The notes below the pieces were generated by a model. That model searched no databases. It was not told the DNA's origin and worked only from the letters and a program-made list of their open reading frames with translations. From Lentibacillus sp. CBA3610 (GTDB lineage: Bacteria > Bacillota > Bacilli > Bacillales > Amphibacillaceae): 64,000 bases of DNA. The stretch lies in NCBI RefSeq assembly GCF_013373365.1, contig NZ_CP035925.1, forward strand, positions 1,798,001 to 1,862,000, written 5' to 3'. Shown one piece after another: positions 57,028-64,000 of the stretch. A program made the translations under genes and the position numbers. Numbering within the stretch: position 1 is the stretch's first letter; each line of letters begins with the position of its first letter.

Positions 57028-57378
57028 TTATTGGGACATAGAGTCTGACCCTCTGTCCCATTCAACGGCTCCATTTTTGTCCAGTTCCCGGTAAATGGTT
57101 TTTAATCCGGGAATCCCCTCAGCGACGATTTCATCATTCACTAATACCAGCGGATAAAAAAACTCGTCCTCTAAAATACGTTCTGCTAATTCTTGATGCT
57201 TTTCCTCATCCGGAGGCTCTTCAATATCGATATACGTGTATGAAATTTTGTCATCACTATATTTTCTGCCTATTGCAGCTTGCAGCCATTCATACGTTTC
57301 CCAAGACCCTGGTGCACCGACACAGCTTGCACAAATCTGTTCTGCCCCGTAAACTGTAATCAGGATATTGTTATCCAT
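57028..57378 (-). CDS. yuzD: YuzD family protein (DUF1462)
   Basis: 116 residues. Thioredoxin-like small fold with a CxxC: GAEQICASCVGAPGSWETYE (about residues 11-30), then TYIDIEEPPDEEKHQ. Conserved next to yutI/yutM in Bacillaceae, so a role around Fe-S or thiol chemistry is reasonable but unproved. AAGGGGGG precedes the ATG. Divergent from yutI. Confidence 0.85.
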   Translation of the reverse strand: MDNNILITVYGAEQICASCVGAPGSWETYEWLQAAIGRKYSDDKISYTYIDIEEPPDEEKHQELAERILEDEFFYPLVLVNDEIVAEGIPGLKTIYRELDKNGAVEWDRGSDSMSQ

Positions 57379-57529
57379 ATCAGGTCCCCCCTTAAACGTT
57401 TGATTAATTTCATTTTACAAAAAGCCTGATAAAAGATAAAATAAAAGTAACTAATGAGTGTCAAAATAATGGATAGATTTTTTGAGTAATCCGTTTTATA
57501 ATGGTAACAAGGAAAGGAGAAGATGGATA

Positions 57530-57754
57530 ATGCAAGAGCAGGTACAAGAGGTATTAACCAAACTCCGTCCATTTTTATTGCGTGATGGCGGTGACGTTGA
57601 GCTTATTGATGTAGATGATGACGGCATTGTACTTATTCGTCTCATGGGTGCATGCGGCAACTGTCCAAGTTCCACGATCACTTTAAAAGCCGGAATCGAG
57701 CGCGCATTGAGATCCGAAGTTCCGGGCGTGACAGAAATCGAACAAGTATTTTAA
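57530..57754 (+). CDS. yutI: NifU C-terminal domain Fe-S scaffold (YutI)
   Basis: 74 residues. Typical Nfu domain: [17 protein letters not shown] then [17 protein letters not shown] with the cluster-binding CGNC (CxxC). ATG at 57530 with AAAGGAGA upstream; the open frame extends 48 bases further without a site. Passes Fe-S clusters to targets. Terminator follows. Confidence 0.93.
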   Translation: MQEQVQEVLTKLRPFLLRDGGDVELIDVDDDGIVLIRLMGACGNCPSSTITLKAGIERALRSEVPGVTEIEQVF

Positions 57755-57764
57755 AACATATAGA

Positions 57765-57799
57765 ATTGAAGGCAGATTTCCGGATCTGCCTTTTTATTA
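57765..57799 (+). terminator. yutI terminator
   Basis: AAGGCAGAT, TTCCGG, ATCTGCCTTTTT. Confidence 0.85.
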
Positions 57800-57802
57800 C
57801 GA

Positions 57803-57905
57803 AATAAAATTTAAATGACACGTTTTCAATGCAGAAATCGGCTAACTCGCCGATTTCTTCCAATCCGACCTCTGGCATCTGAAAAGACGCATCAGCGTTT
57901 TTTCT
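57803..57905 (-). repeat. Dispersed hairpin repeat, copy F
   Basis: Minus strand: starts right behind the TAA of the dehydrogenase gene with GAAAAAACGCTGATGCGTC, then CAGATGCCAGAGGTCGGATT, the perfect hairpin GAAATCGGC GAGTTA GCCGATTTC and tail GAAAACGTGTCATTTAAAATT. The best-preserved copy. Confidence 0.92.
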
Positions 57906-58867
57906 TAGTTCACCGGTGTCATGGCCTGTGCCCCATTCAATACCTCTTTTAAGTTATCAAGGCAAAGTTCAAGCATTTTTGTCCGGGTAGCGACACTTGC
58001 CGAACCGATATGCGGAAGACAAACAACGTTATCCAGCTTCATAAGCGGATGCTCTGCTGAAATCGGCTCCTGATTAAATACATCAAGCCCCGCAGCCCGG
58101 ATTGTATTGGCGGTAAGCGCATCATGCAATGCTTGTTCGTCAACTGTAGCACCGCGGGAAACATTGATGAAAACAGCGGACGATTTCATGTTTTGAAAAG
58201 CTTGTTCATTAAACATCTCCTTTGTTTCTTCCGTTAAAGGAATCAGCGAAACAACAAAATCCGCCTCTTTCATTAATTCGGTAAATTCGCAGTATACAGC
58301 TCCCAATTCCTGCTCAGCTTTTACTTTCCTCGAACGGTTGTGATACAAAATGGACATGTCGAAGCCTTTAGCACGTCTGGCAACGGCCTCTCCAATTCTG
58401 CCCATGCCAACAATCCCAATTTTCTTTCCATGGATGTCGGAGCCCGCCAGTAAGTATGGAGACCAATATTCCCATTTATCGTCACGGATATAGTCATTTG
58501 CCTCGACTATTCTGCGTGCTGTTGCCATCAGCAGCGCAAATGCCAAATCAGCTGTTGTTTCCGTCAGGACGTCAGGTGTGTTCGTCACAACAACGCCATG
58601 TTCCCGAGCCGCTTCCACATCAATATTGTCATAACCAACCGCCATATTGGCCACAATCTTCAAATGTTTGGCGGCAGCAAGGAACTCCTTATCAATCGCT
58701 TCTGTTAATAAACATAAAACACCATCAGCCGAAGCAGCTTCACTGAGCAGCACATCCCGTGGTACAGGTGTCTCTTCCTTATCCCACATCCGAAAGTCAA
58801 ACGAATCCTGATAAGGCTGCAAAATATCATCCGGGATTTTTCGCGTAATATAGATGACAGGTTTCAT
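57905..58867 (-). CDS. D-2-hydroxyacid dehydrogenase (glyoxylate/hydroxypyruvate reductase type)
   Basis: 320 residues. NAD(P)-binding motif IGIVGMGRIGEAVARRAKG (about residues 147-165); catalytic Arg in INVSRGATVDE, Glu in FNQEP and His in LPHIGSAS. This combination fits the GyaR/GhrB-like group (glyoxylate, hydroxypyruvate or 2-ketogluconate reduction); exact substrate is open. Start at ATG 58867 (METKPV-like: MKPVIYITRK), 11 bases from GGAG; a GTG lies 12 bases earlier. Its stop abuts repeat F. Confidence 0.9.
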   Translation of the reverse strand: MKPVIYITRKIPDDILQPYQDSFDFRMWDKEETPVPRDVLLSEAASADGVLCLLTEAIDKEFLAAAKHLKIVANMAVGYDNIDVEAAREHGVVVTNTPDVLTETTADLAFALLMATARRIVEANDYIRDDKWEYWSPYLLAGSDIHGKKIGIVGMGRIGEAVARRAKGFDMSILYHNRSRKVKAEQELGAVYCEFTELMKEADFVVSLIPLTEETKEMFNEQAFQNMKSSAVFINVSRGATVDEQALHDALTANTIRAAGLDVFNQEPISAEHPLMKLDNVVCLPHIGSASVATRTKMLELCLDNLKEVLNGAQAMTPVN

Positions 58868-58902
58868 TGCATATAGCACTCCAGTCTTAATTAAGTTTCA
58901 CC

Positions 58903-59877
58903 TTACAGCCAGTGTAACACAGGAATCTGCAGTTCTTCACAGTTAACACCTGCCGTTTCAAAAAATAAGCCCAGTCTTTTTTCATACACAGGCTGCTTGT
59001 AAATCATGGCAGCCAGTTCGGAATGCACCAGTTCATGCCGGTCAGTAAAAAATCCGCGTCCAATAACATCAAATAAATGGATCGGGTACAGCAATCGTGC
59101 ATATAATAATCGCCAGCTGAAAATCGACAACGGCCTGACTTGTTGGTATTCATCCAAAAAGGACCTGATCTCGTCCATGGGGTTCTCGCTTTCCAACAGT
59201 TTATACCGAATATATTCCGCCAAATCACGTGTGGGGTGATCATAGGCAAGGTCTGGCATCCAGAGGTACCGATTATCAAGTTGACCAAAATATCTTCTGA
59301 AAACGATTGTACCCTGATCTGCTTCATGAAACCGCGGATCAGACTCGCTTTCCTGCATATATTGAATAGCATTTTCACTTAGACCAATCACATATGGCAT
59401 GGAATCCATCAATAACCGGTAATAGGCATTGGAATAATTGTCAGCCTCGATTTCTATCCTTTCCTCAAATGCCGTTAATTTGTCAATCCACAATTGCTTC
59501 CATTGACCATAGCTTGAAATCGTCTGGGGTTCATATTGATACATCGAACCAGTCATATGAAACGCGGCCAGCCTCTCCCCATGTGTGAATTGTGCGGTAG
59601 TGGCGCTATGTTTTACACGCAGTACCATGTGGAAGCTGTCATTATATGTCGTGTACCACTCACCCTGGCTATTCGGCATCGGAATTGTCATTTGGGTGTA
59701 GTTATTTTCATATAAATAATAAGCTAGAGCCGCCTGTTCCATATGTATGATTTCCTTCTGTTCTCCAGAAATGGTAAAATAAACATAATTATCGTCCTTA
59801 AGACTTTCCAGCCCGTTCCATATTGTTTTTTCCCGGGCCTGGATACCATAATACGTTGCAAGGAACTCCCTCAACAT
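58903..59877 (-). CDS. yutH: Spore coat-associated kinase-like protein (YutH)
   Basis: 324 residues. YutH is a CotS/aminoglycoside-phosphotransferase-like protein of the spore coat. The sequence has the family layout: a short N-lobe (YYGIQAREKTIW), the middle block FHMVLRVKHSATTAQFTHGE and a helical C-lobe. The catalytic HxDxxxxN of active kinases is not apparent, so it may be a pseudokinase. ATG at 59877, 5 bases after AAAGGAG. Its presence, with kapB and ytpB, suggests a spore former. Confidence 0.85.
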   Translation of the reverse strand: MLREFLATYYGIQAREKTIWNGLESLKDDNYVYFTISGEQKEIIHMEQAALAYYLYENNYTQMTIPMPNSQGEWYTTYNDSFHMVLRVKHSATTAQFTHGERLAAFHMTGSMYQYEPQTISSYGQWKQLWIDKLTAFEERIEIEADNYSNAYYRLLMDSMPYVIGLSENAIQYMQESESDPRFHEADQGTIVFRRYFGQLDNRYLWMPDLAYDHPTRDLAEYIRYKLLESENPMDEIRSFLDEYQQVRPLSIFSWRLLYARLLYPIHLFDVIGRGFFTDRHELVHSELAAMIYKQPVYEKRLGLFFETAGVNCEELQIPVLHWL

Positions 59878-59958
59878 CGTCACTCCTTTATGGGCTTCTG
59901 GTTTATTATATGTCCTGTTACGAAATATCTTAACAACTTTTTAGGAAAAGGTGATTTT

Positions 59959-60471
59959 ATGTCTGGCAATACACAGCAAACCAAATTGGAAGTAAAAGCG
60001 CGGGAATGGCTGCAGGAGCGTGGTGTTTCCATAAGAGATATTGCAGACCTTGTCTATTATCTGCAAGCAAAATATCATGATGACTTGAGTATGGATATCT
60101 GTGAATTTAATGTTAATCAAGTACTTAAAAAGCGTGAAGTGCAGAATGCTATTTTGACCGGTATTCAACTGGATAAGCTTGCTGAAGATAAAAAGCTTGA
60201 TCAGCCGCTGCAAAAAACAATTGAAATCGATGAAAGCCTGTATGGAATCGATGAAATCGTCGCATTTTCGATTGTTAATGTGTATGGATCAATCGGCTTT
60301 ACCAATTATGGCTATATCGATAAACAAAAGCCGGGGATTCTGCAACATCTGAATGATAAATCCACAGGGGAATGTCACACATTTCTGGATGATATTGTCG
60401 GTGCCATTGCCGCGGCTGCATCAAGCAGGCTTGCCCATGCCGCAGCCGATGACGAATTATTGGATGACTGA
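59959..60471 (+). CDS. yutG: PgpA-domain phosphatase (YutG)
   Basis: 170 residues. Belongs to the phosphatidylglycerophosphatase A/YutG family. N-terminal helical region, then VNVYGSIGFTNYGYIDK and, near the C-terminus, CHTFLDDIVGAIAAAASSRL, which holds the acidic metal-binding residues. Unlike PgpA it has no strong membrane helices. ATG with TAGGAAAAGG upstream (the frame opens at 59743 inside yutH and is not used). Convergent with yutF. Confidence 0.87.
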   Translation: MSGNTQQTKLEVKAREWLQERGVSIRDIADLVYYLQAKYHDDLSMDICEFNVNQVLKKREVQNAILTGIQLDKLAEDKKLDQPLQKTIEIDESLYGIDEIVAFSIVNVYGSIGFTNYGYIDKQKPGILQHLNDKSTGECHTFLDDIVGAIAAAASSRLAHAAADDELLDD

Positions 60472-60473
60472 AA

Positions 60474-60506
60474 AAAACTGCTCCAACGAGGGAGCAGTTT
60501 TTTAAA
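60474..60506. terminator. Bidirectional terminator between yutG and yutF
   Basis: AAAAAACTGCTCC, AACGA, GGGAGCAGTTTTTT; it overlaps the yutF stop codon. Confidence 0.85.
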
Positions 60507-61272
60507 TGTACTGAAGCCATTCATTTAAATTGTGCACATGATAGGATGGCTTTGTTTCAAGTGTGGGATAAGCGGTGTATGGTGTAACACCGGTAAACAC
60601 CATCAGCGTATCGATACCGGCATTTATTCCCGCAAGAATATCGGTATGGTAGTTATCACCCACCATCAGCGTTTTCTCTCTATCAGCTCCGATCTGATCC
60701 AATGCCTGATCCATAATAATGGTTTCAGGCTTTCCGATAAATATTGGCTGCTTTCCGGTACTGACCGACACCACCGAGGTAAGGGCACCATTACCAGGTT
60801 CCAGCCCGCGATCAGTCGGAAGCGCCACATCACCGTTTGTGGAAATAAACGTTGCACCATTGCGGACCTCCCGGCAGGCTTTTGATAATTTTTCATAATT
60901 GATATCCCTGTCAATTCCAAATACAACAAAATCACAGCCCGTATCAGTGATTGTAAGTCCTTCCCGTTCCAGTGCATCATGCAAACCTTCTTCACCAATC
61001 ACAAAACAGCGGGCACTTGCCTTTAGCCGTTTTATATATTTTGCCGTAGCCATGCTTGATGTGAAAACATGTTCAGGCGTGGAAGGGATAGCCATTTGCT
61101 CTAACTTCTCGGAAACCTGCAACTGTGTTTTGGATGAATTATTCGTTAAAAATAAGTATGGAATCTCTTTTGAAGCCAAAGAACCAACAAATGCAGCAGC
61201 AGATTCAATCGGCTCATTACCCCGATACATGGTTCCATCCAAATCAATTAAATACGCATTGTAACGTTTCAT
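60502..61272 (-). CDS. yutF: HAD-IIA sugar-phosphate phosphatase (YutF, NagD-like)
   Basis: 256 residues. Motif I LIDLDGTMYRGNE (about residues 8-20; nucleophile Asp10), motif II FLTNNSSKTQ, motif III/IV FIGKPE and LMVGDNYHTDILAG. The NagD/AraL/PNPase subfamily removes phosphate from small organic phosphates. AAGAAGGTGA before ATG. Part of the yutG-F-E block. Confidence 0.93.
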   Translation of the reverse strand: MKRYNAYLIDLDGTMYRGNEPIESAAAFVGSLASKEIPYLFLTNNSSKTQLQVSEKLEQMAIPSTPEHVFTSSMATAKYIKRLKASARCFVIGEEGLHDALEREGLTITDTGCDFVVFGIDRDINYEKLSKACREVRNGATFISTNGDVALPTDRGLEPGNGALTSVVSVSTGKQPIFIGKPETIIMDQALDQIGADREKTLMVGDNYHTDILAGINAGIDTLMVFTGVTPYTAYPTLETKPSYHVHNLNEWLQYI

Positions 61273-61352
61273 GTGCTTCTGTCACCTTCTTTTGATTGTC
61301 CACTTGCCATAACTGTCATGGTATGCATGTAAGGGGCTTTCCCATATACTGC

Positions 61353-61790
61353 TCAGTCATTGGTAAAAGCATTGGCAACGCCCAGTTCATTGTCCAAATA
61401 ATTTCGGATATGTGCACTGAATTGATCCAGCGTGTTTTTATGTGTTTGAATCGTATCCGCTAATAGGTGATGATCGACCTGCAAATAATCCTTGACCACC
61501 ATTTTTCGCAGCTGGACAATCGCCTTGTAATCCACGTCCTCGTTTTCAGGAAGAACGTTTTCATCGATCAATATATCGATAATATCCTCAAAACTTCCCG
61601 GATCACGCATGATAAAACCATCAATCATCATGTTGCCGACATCGAGCATGGATTCAATTACGATATGTACAGTCCGTTCAAGATATAATTTATCCGAAAA
61701 TGCATCAAATGAATGCTTACCCACTTCATCCAGCAATCTGTCCATATATTGTAATGTTTCTTCAATTTGTTTTCGATCAACAAAATACAT
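61353..61790 (-). CDS. yutE: DUF86/HepT-like protein (YutE)
   Basis: 145 residues from the ATG at 61790, 6 bases after GGAGGG; the open frame further upstream is not used. All-helical HEPN-related fold; core LERTVHIVIESMLDVGNMMI (about residues 31-50). DUF86 proteins often act as HepT RNase toxins paired with an MNT nucleotidyltransferase antitoxin, but no MNT gene is adjacent here, and the R-x4-H active-site pattern is not clear, so a toxin role is doubtful. Conserved in this place in B. subtilis. Confidence 0.87.
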   Translation of the reverse strand: MYFVDRKQIEETLQYMDRLLDEVGKHSFDAFSDKLYLERTVHIVIESMLDVGNMMIDGFIMRDPGSFEDIIDILIDENVLPENEDVDYKAIVQLRKMVVKDYLQVDHHLLADTIQTHKNTLDQFSAHIRNYLDNELGVANAFTND

Positions 61791-61852
61791 GTCTAACCCT
61801 CCATATAATTCTATATATATCATACCATATTCTTTCAAAAGAGGACGAGGAA

Positions 61853-61912
61853 TTGAAGCAAGGTACAGAAAGATATGCAAATTTTATCGTCATGGGAAGT
61901 GCTGTAAATTAA
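61853..61912 (+). CDS. Possible 19-residue small protein
   Basis: A TTG start 3 bases behind GAGGACGAGG opens a 19-codon frame (KQGTERYANFIVMGSAVN after the start) and is followed at once by a strong terminator. It is divergent from yutE. Site, frame and terminator together suggest a short transcript that is translated, but the evidence is thin and I recognise no family. Confidence 0.35.
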   Translation: MKQGTERYANFIVMGSAVN

Positions 61913-61913
61913 T

Positions 61914-61956
61914 TAACAGGGAAGATGCGTTGTGCAGCTTCCCTGTTTTGGTTAGA
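61914..61956 (+). terminator. Terminator after the small ORF
   Basis: AACAGGGAAG, ATGCGTTGTGCAG, CTTCCCTGTTTT. Confidence 0.8.
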
Positions 61957-61965
61957 TTTTAATCC

Positions 61966-62066
61966 TGTATATAACGAACAATAAACCGCCAAGGAACGGC
62001 GGCTAATTGTCCGTAAATGTCTGATTTTTTCAACTAACAATCAGTGGGAAAGCACCCCAACGACAA
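61966..62066 (+). repeat. Structured dispersed element, copy 2
   Basis: GTATATAACGAACAATAAACC, GCCAAGGAACGGCGGC, TAATTGTCCGTAAATGTCTG, CTAACAATCAGTGGG and AAAGCACCCC align over about 100 bp with the complement of 49690-49805. The outer stem is kept by compensating change (ACAAT/ATTGT here, TGGTCA/TGACCA in copy 1). Confidence 0.75.
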
Positions 62067-62088
62067 TCAACACTGGAAAACAAATCAG

Positions 62089-62796
62089 CTATTGATTAAA
62101 TCCATGAATCGTAATTTCGACACGACGATTTTTCTGTCTCCCGTCTGGATTATCAGAACCATCGCTATTCGTGTTGCTGGCCACAGGGTCTGAAGCACCT
62201 TTCCCTTCAGCAGTCATTCGATCTTTTTCCACATCAGCTTTAGCCAATGCATCAAGAACAGCCTCTGCTCTATCTTCAGACAATTTTTGATTATAGCTAT
62301 CCTCACCTTTACCGTCTGTATGTCCAACAATTGTCACATCTCCATCTGTTTCATCCATAACCTTTGTCAATTGGTCAATGACATCATCGGCATCAGAACG
62401 TAATTCATCGGAGTCAAAATCAAACAAAATATTTTCTGGTAAGGTTAACATGGCACCATCCTCAACTCCGACAGCATCAAACTCAGATAATGTTTCCATT
62501 ATTTCTTTTTCAATATCAGAATCGGAGGAAATATCCATACTGCTAGTCAAAATGATTGAGCCTATAGACATTTTAGAAATAAAAAACTCCGATTTGGGTA
62601 CATCTGCTTCTTCATTCTCTATGTCATTATCAGATATCATATTATCTTCTTGCTCCTCATTATTTGCAGTGGCATGATCATCTGATAAATTGTTATTCAC
62701 TTCTTCTTTGTCTTCCGAATTCGAACACGATGAAAACAACACAATACATGCGATAAGTACGAGAACTATCTTAGACTTTGCGAAAATTGTTTCCAT
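62089..62796 (-). CDS. Lipoprotein with OmpA-type peptidoglycan-binding domain
   Basis: 235 residues. Lipoprotein signal ending FSSC (Cys at about residue 24), then a 50-residue acidic linker (NNLSDDHATANNEEQED..). The OmpA C-terminal-like domain occupies about residues 110-232: ILFDFDSDELRSDADDVIDQ, IVGHTDGKGEDSYNQKLSED, RAEAVLDAL and NRRVEI, with the Asp and Arg that bind diaminopimelate (TDGKG..N..LSEDRA). Such domains are usual in Gram-negatives; in a monoderm the protein would tether membrane to wall. GGGGGG-type ribosome site. In tandem with the next lipoprotein. Confidence 0.88.
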   Translation of the reverse strand: METIFAKSKIVLVLIACIVLFSSCSNSEDKEEVNNNLSDDHATANNEEQEDNMISDNDIENEEADVPKSEFFISKMSIGSIILTSSMDISSDSDIEKEIMETLSEFDAVGVEDGAMLTLPENILFDFDSDELRSDADDVIDQLTKVMDETDGDVTIVGHTDGKGEDSYNQKLSEDRAEAVLDALAKADVEKDRMTAEGKGASDPVASNTNSDGSDNPDGRQKNRRVEITIHGFNQ

Positions 62797-62850
62797 TGAA
62801 CCCCCCCCATTCCAGCCAAATAATTCTTGACTAGAGATAATTGTTTGTTA

Positions 62851-63522
62851 TCACTTAATTTCAATATCTTCAAAAGAAAATTCCAACTTGTTATCCGGAT
62901 TAAATATTAACGTTAATGATTCGGCATCATCTTGAATTCTTCCCGCAAAACTAACAGTTCCAGTGACTTTTTCGCCGTCCTCAAACTTTATTCTGTCTGA
63001 GTCGGAATCAGCAACATACCGATACACATATCCGGTATCATCTTCTAGCGTGATACCACCTAAATTGTCACCTTGAGCCCTTCCTTTACTTGCTAGATAT
63101 TGGGAATAGCCAGTATGATTCTCAGCATTAAAATCTACTGAAATGTGGTCTTCTTCAAAGGTAATTGTCTCAAGAGTAAAATTGACGCCTTCTGGGTGTT
63201 GAACGTGTTCATTCATTTCAAGGGGTTCGGGTAATCCTTGGTTAGCCGATACTTCCTGGTCTTGATTAGACTGATTATCATCGTTAGGATTATTTTCTTC
63301 ATTGTTCTGTTCATTATCTAGTTCAGAAACATTTTCTTCATTATTTCCGTTACCTTCGTCGTTTTGGATTTCTTCACCATCTGTATCATTGCTAGCTTCT
63401 TCAGTTTGAGGTTGCTCTTCATTATTTTGTTCATCATTTTCTTCCCCTGTATTACTACAGGCTACAGCTATAATCATTGTTAAAGTTAATGTGAATAGTA
63501 ATAGAAAAAAACGTTTATTCAT
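62851..63522 (-). CDS. Lipoprotein with long acidic linker
   Basis: 223 residues. Signal peptide with lipobox IAVAC (Cys at 22). Residues 25-95 are an Asn/Glu/Asp/Gln-rich linker (NGNNEENVSELDNEQNNEEN is one stretch) expected to be extended in the wall. The C-terminal 125 residues form a beta domain (VNFTLETITFEEDHISVDFN .. VTGTVSFAGRI .. SFEDIEIK) resembling DUF4352-like telokin/immunoprotective folds, not securely assigned. ATG with AGGAGG 7 bases upstream. Upstream of, and 54 bp from, the OmpA-type lipoprotein, so a two-gene unit. Confidence 0.85.
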   Translation of the reverse strand: MNKRFFLLLFTLTLTMIIAVACSNTGEENDEQNNEEQPQTEEASNDTDGEEIQNDEGNGNNEENVSELDNEQNNEENNPNDDNQSNQDQEVSANQGLPEPLEMNEHVQHPEGVNFTLETITFEEDHISVDFNAENHTGYSQYLASKGRAQGDNLGGITLEDDTGYVYRYVADSDSDRIKFEDGEKVTGTVSFAGRIQDDAESLTLIFNPDNKLEFSFEDIEIK

Positions 63523-64000
63523 CTGTTATCCTCCTAAAATTTGTATATAGTAAATCTAAAATGTTGTTTAAGCTATCTCATTATTAGAGCATCAGCTCAA
63601 AACAACTGTCATAACAGCCATCAAAATAATCATCCGTCCAACAGGTTGCAGGCCGAACCACCCTTCAAAAAATCACCTTATATTAACAAACGGAAAGAAT
63701 AGTAAATTCAATATCACTAGCGTATGGATTTTGTGCTGCAAAGGAATCAGTAATATTAAAAACATGTGTTACAATAAAACAAACCTATAATACCTTCAAT
63801 CGTTCCCTGAGATTAAGATCTTTTTTGAACATTAAGTCCTTCTTCAATTAAAGTCGAACGAAGCATTTATTTTTGCTAGATTTTTATAAAAAATATCTTT
63901 TTCAAGCTTGATATGTTCTAATAGAGAAAGGGCGCATATACAACTGTTTGCAACGCCGCCAAAAAAGGACTATCATTGGTATAACAATCGGGAATATTTC
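63523..64000. other. AT-rich stretch to the window end, no clear gene
   Basis: Presumably holds the promoter of the lipoprotein pair. A plus-strand frame at about 63908-64000 (REERA-like SNRERAHIQLFATPP) is open to the edge, but it has no ribosome site or start I can defend, so I leave it uncalled. Confidence 0.4.

Noticed and set aside
61353..61790. HepT-MNT toxin-antitoxin system
   Set aside because: yutE is DUF86-like but has no adjacent nucleotidyltransferase, and the gene is a conserved part of the yut block.

Overview
The window is a chromosomal segment of a low-to-moderate GC Firmicute, most likely a halophilic or halotolerant member of the Bacillaceae (Lentibacillus, Virgibacillus or Oceanobacillus type). 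The evidence is the gene content and gene order, which follow two Bacillus subtilis blocks: leuS-ytqB-ytpB-ytoA-asnB-metK-pckA-ytlACD-ytkD-men, and yugO/yugN/yugI-pgi-patB-kapB followed by yuiD/C/B-yumB/yumC-yutM-yuzD-yutI-yutH/G/F/E. Many encoded proteins are acidic, as expected for a salt-adapted organism. No genus is claimed.

Layout. 1-4500: an rRNA operon on the minus strand (23S, cut by the window edge, then 16S) with tandem sigma-A promoters; the 23S gene carries an intervening sequence in helix 45. 4559-7755: a rhodanese remnant, a secreted unknown protein and a decayed IS1182-type element. 8.1-18.9 kb: leuS under a Leu T-box, mnmM/ytqB, ytpB, ytoA, asnB, metK under a SAM riboswitch, and a broken pckA. 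18.9-20 kb: gene-free and repeat-rich. 20-23.3 kb: the ytlA(broken)-ytlC-ytlD ABC importer and ytkD. 24.7-25.7 kb: a siderophore-type ATPase behind a Fur box. 25.7-34 kb: menaquinone genes menF-D-H-B-E on the minus strand, with menA and a MenI-like thioesterase divergent. 34.5-35.5 kb: ribU under an FMN riboswitch. 36.3-40.7 kb: a 1466-residue bacillopeptidase F-like protease. 41.3-62 kb: aminopeptidase, K+ channel, glycolysis, PatB, SodC lipoprotein, KapB, HPr, DeoD, BioY, YuiD/C/B, type II NADH dehydrogenase, ferredoxin-NADP reductase, Fe-S assembly proteins and the yut block. 62-63.5 kb: two lipoproteins, one with an OmpA-type domain.

Functionally the region is housekeeping: translation, SAM and asparagine synthesis, menaquinone synthesis feeding a respiratory chain that includes a type II NADH dehydrogenase, Fe-S maturation, vitamin uptake (riboflavin, biotin) and central carbon metabolism. 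I found no defence island, prophage, CRISPR array or biosynthetic cluster. The unusual content is in the non-coding and broken parts: (i) the 23S intervening sequence with a decayed bIVP gene; (ii) a dispersed ~100 bp hairpin repeat, seven copies, several starting at or next to stop codons and sharing sequence with the stem of the 23S insert; (iii) several unrelated intergenic tandem arrays with periods of 104/52, 52, 21 and 20 bp; (iv) two further structured dispersed repeat families; (v) many frameshifted genes, including leuS, where sequence error must be separated from true decay.
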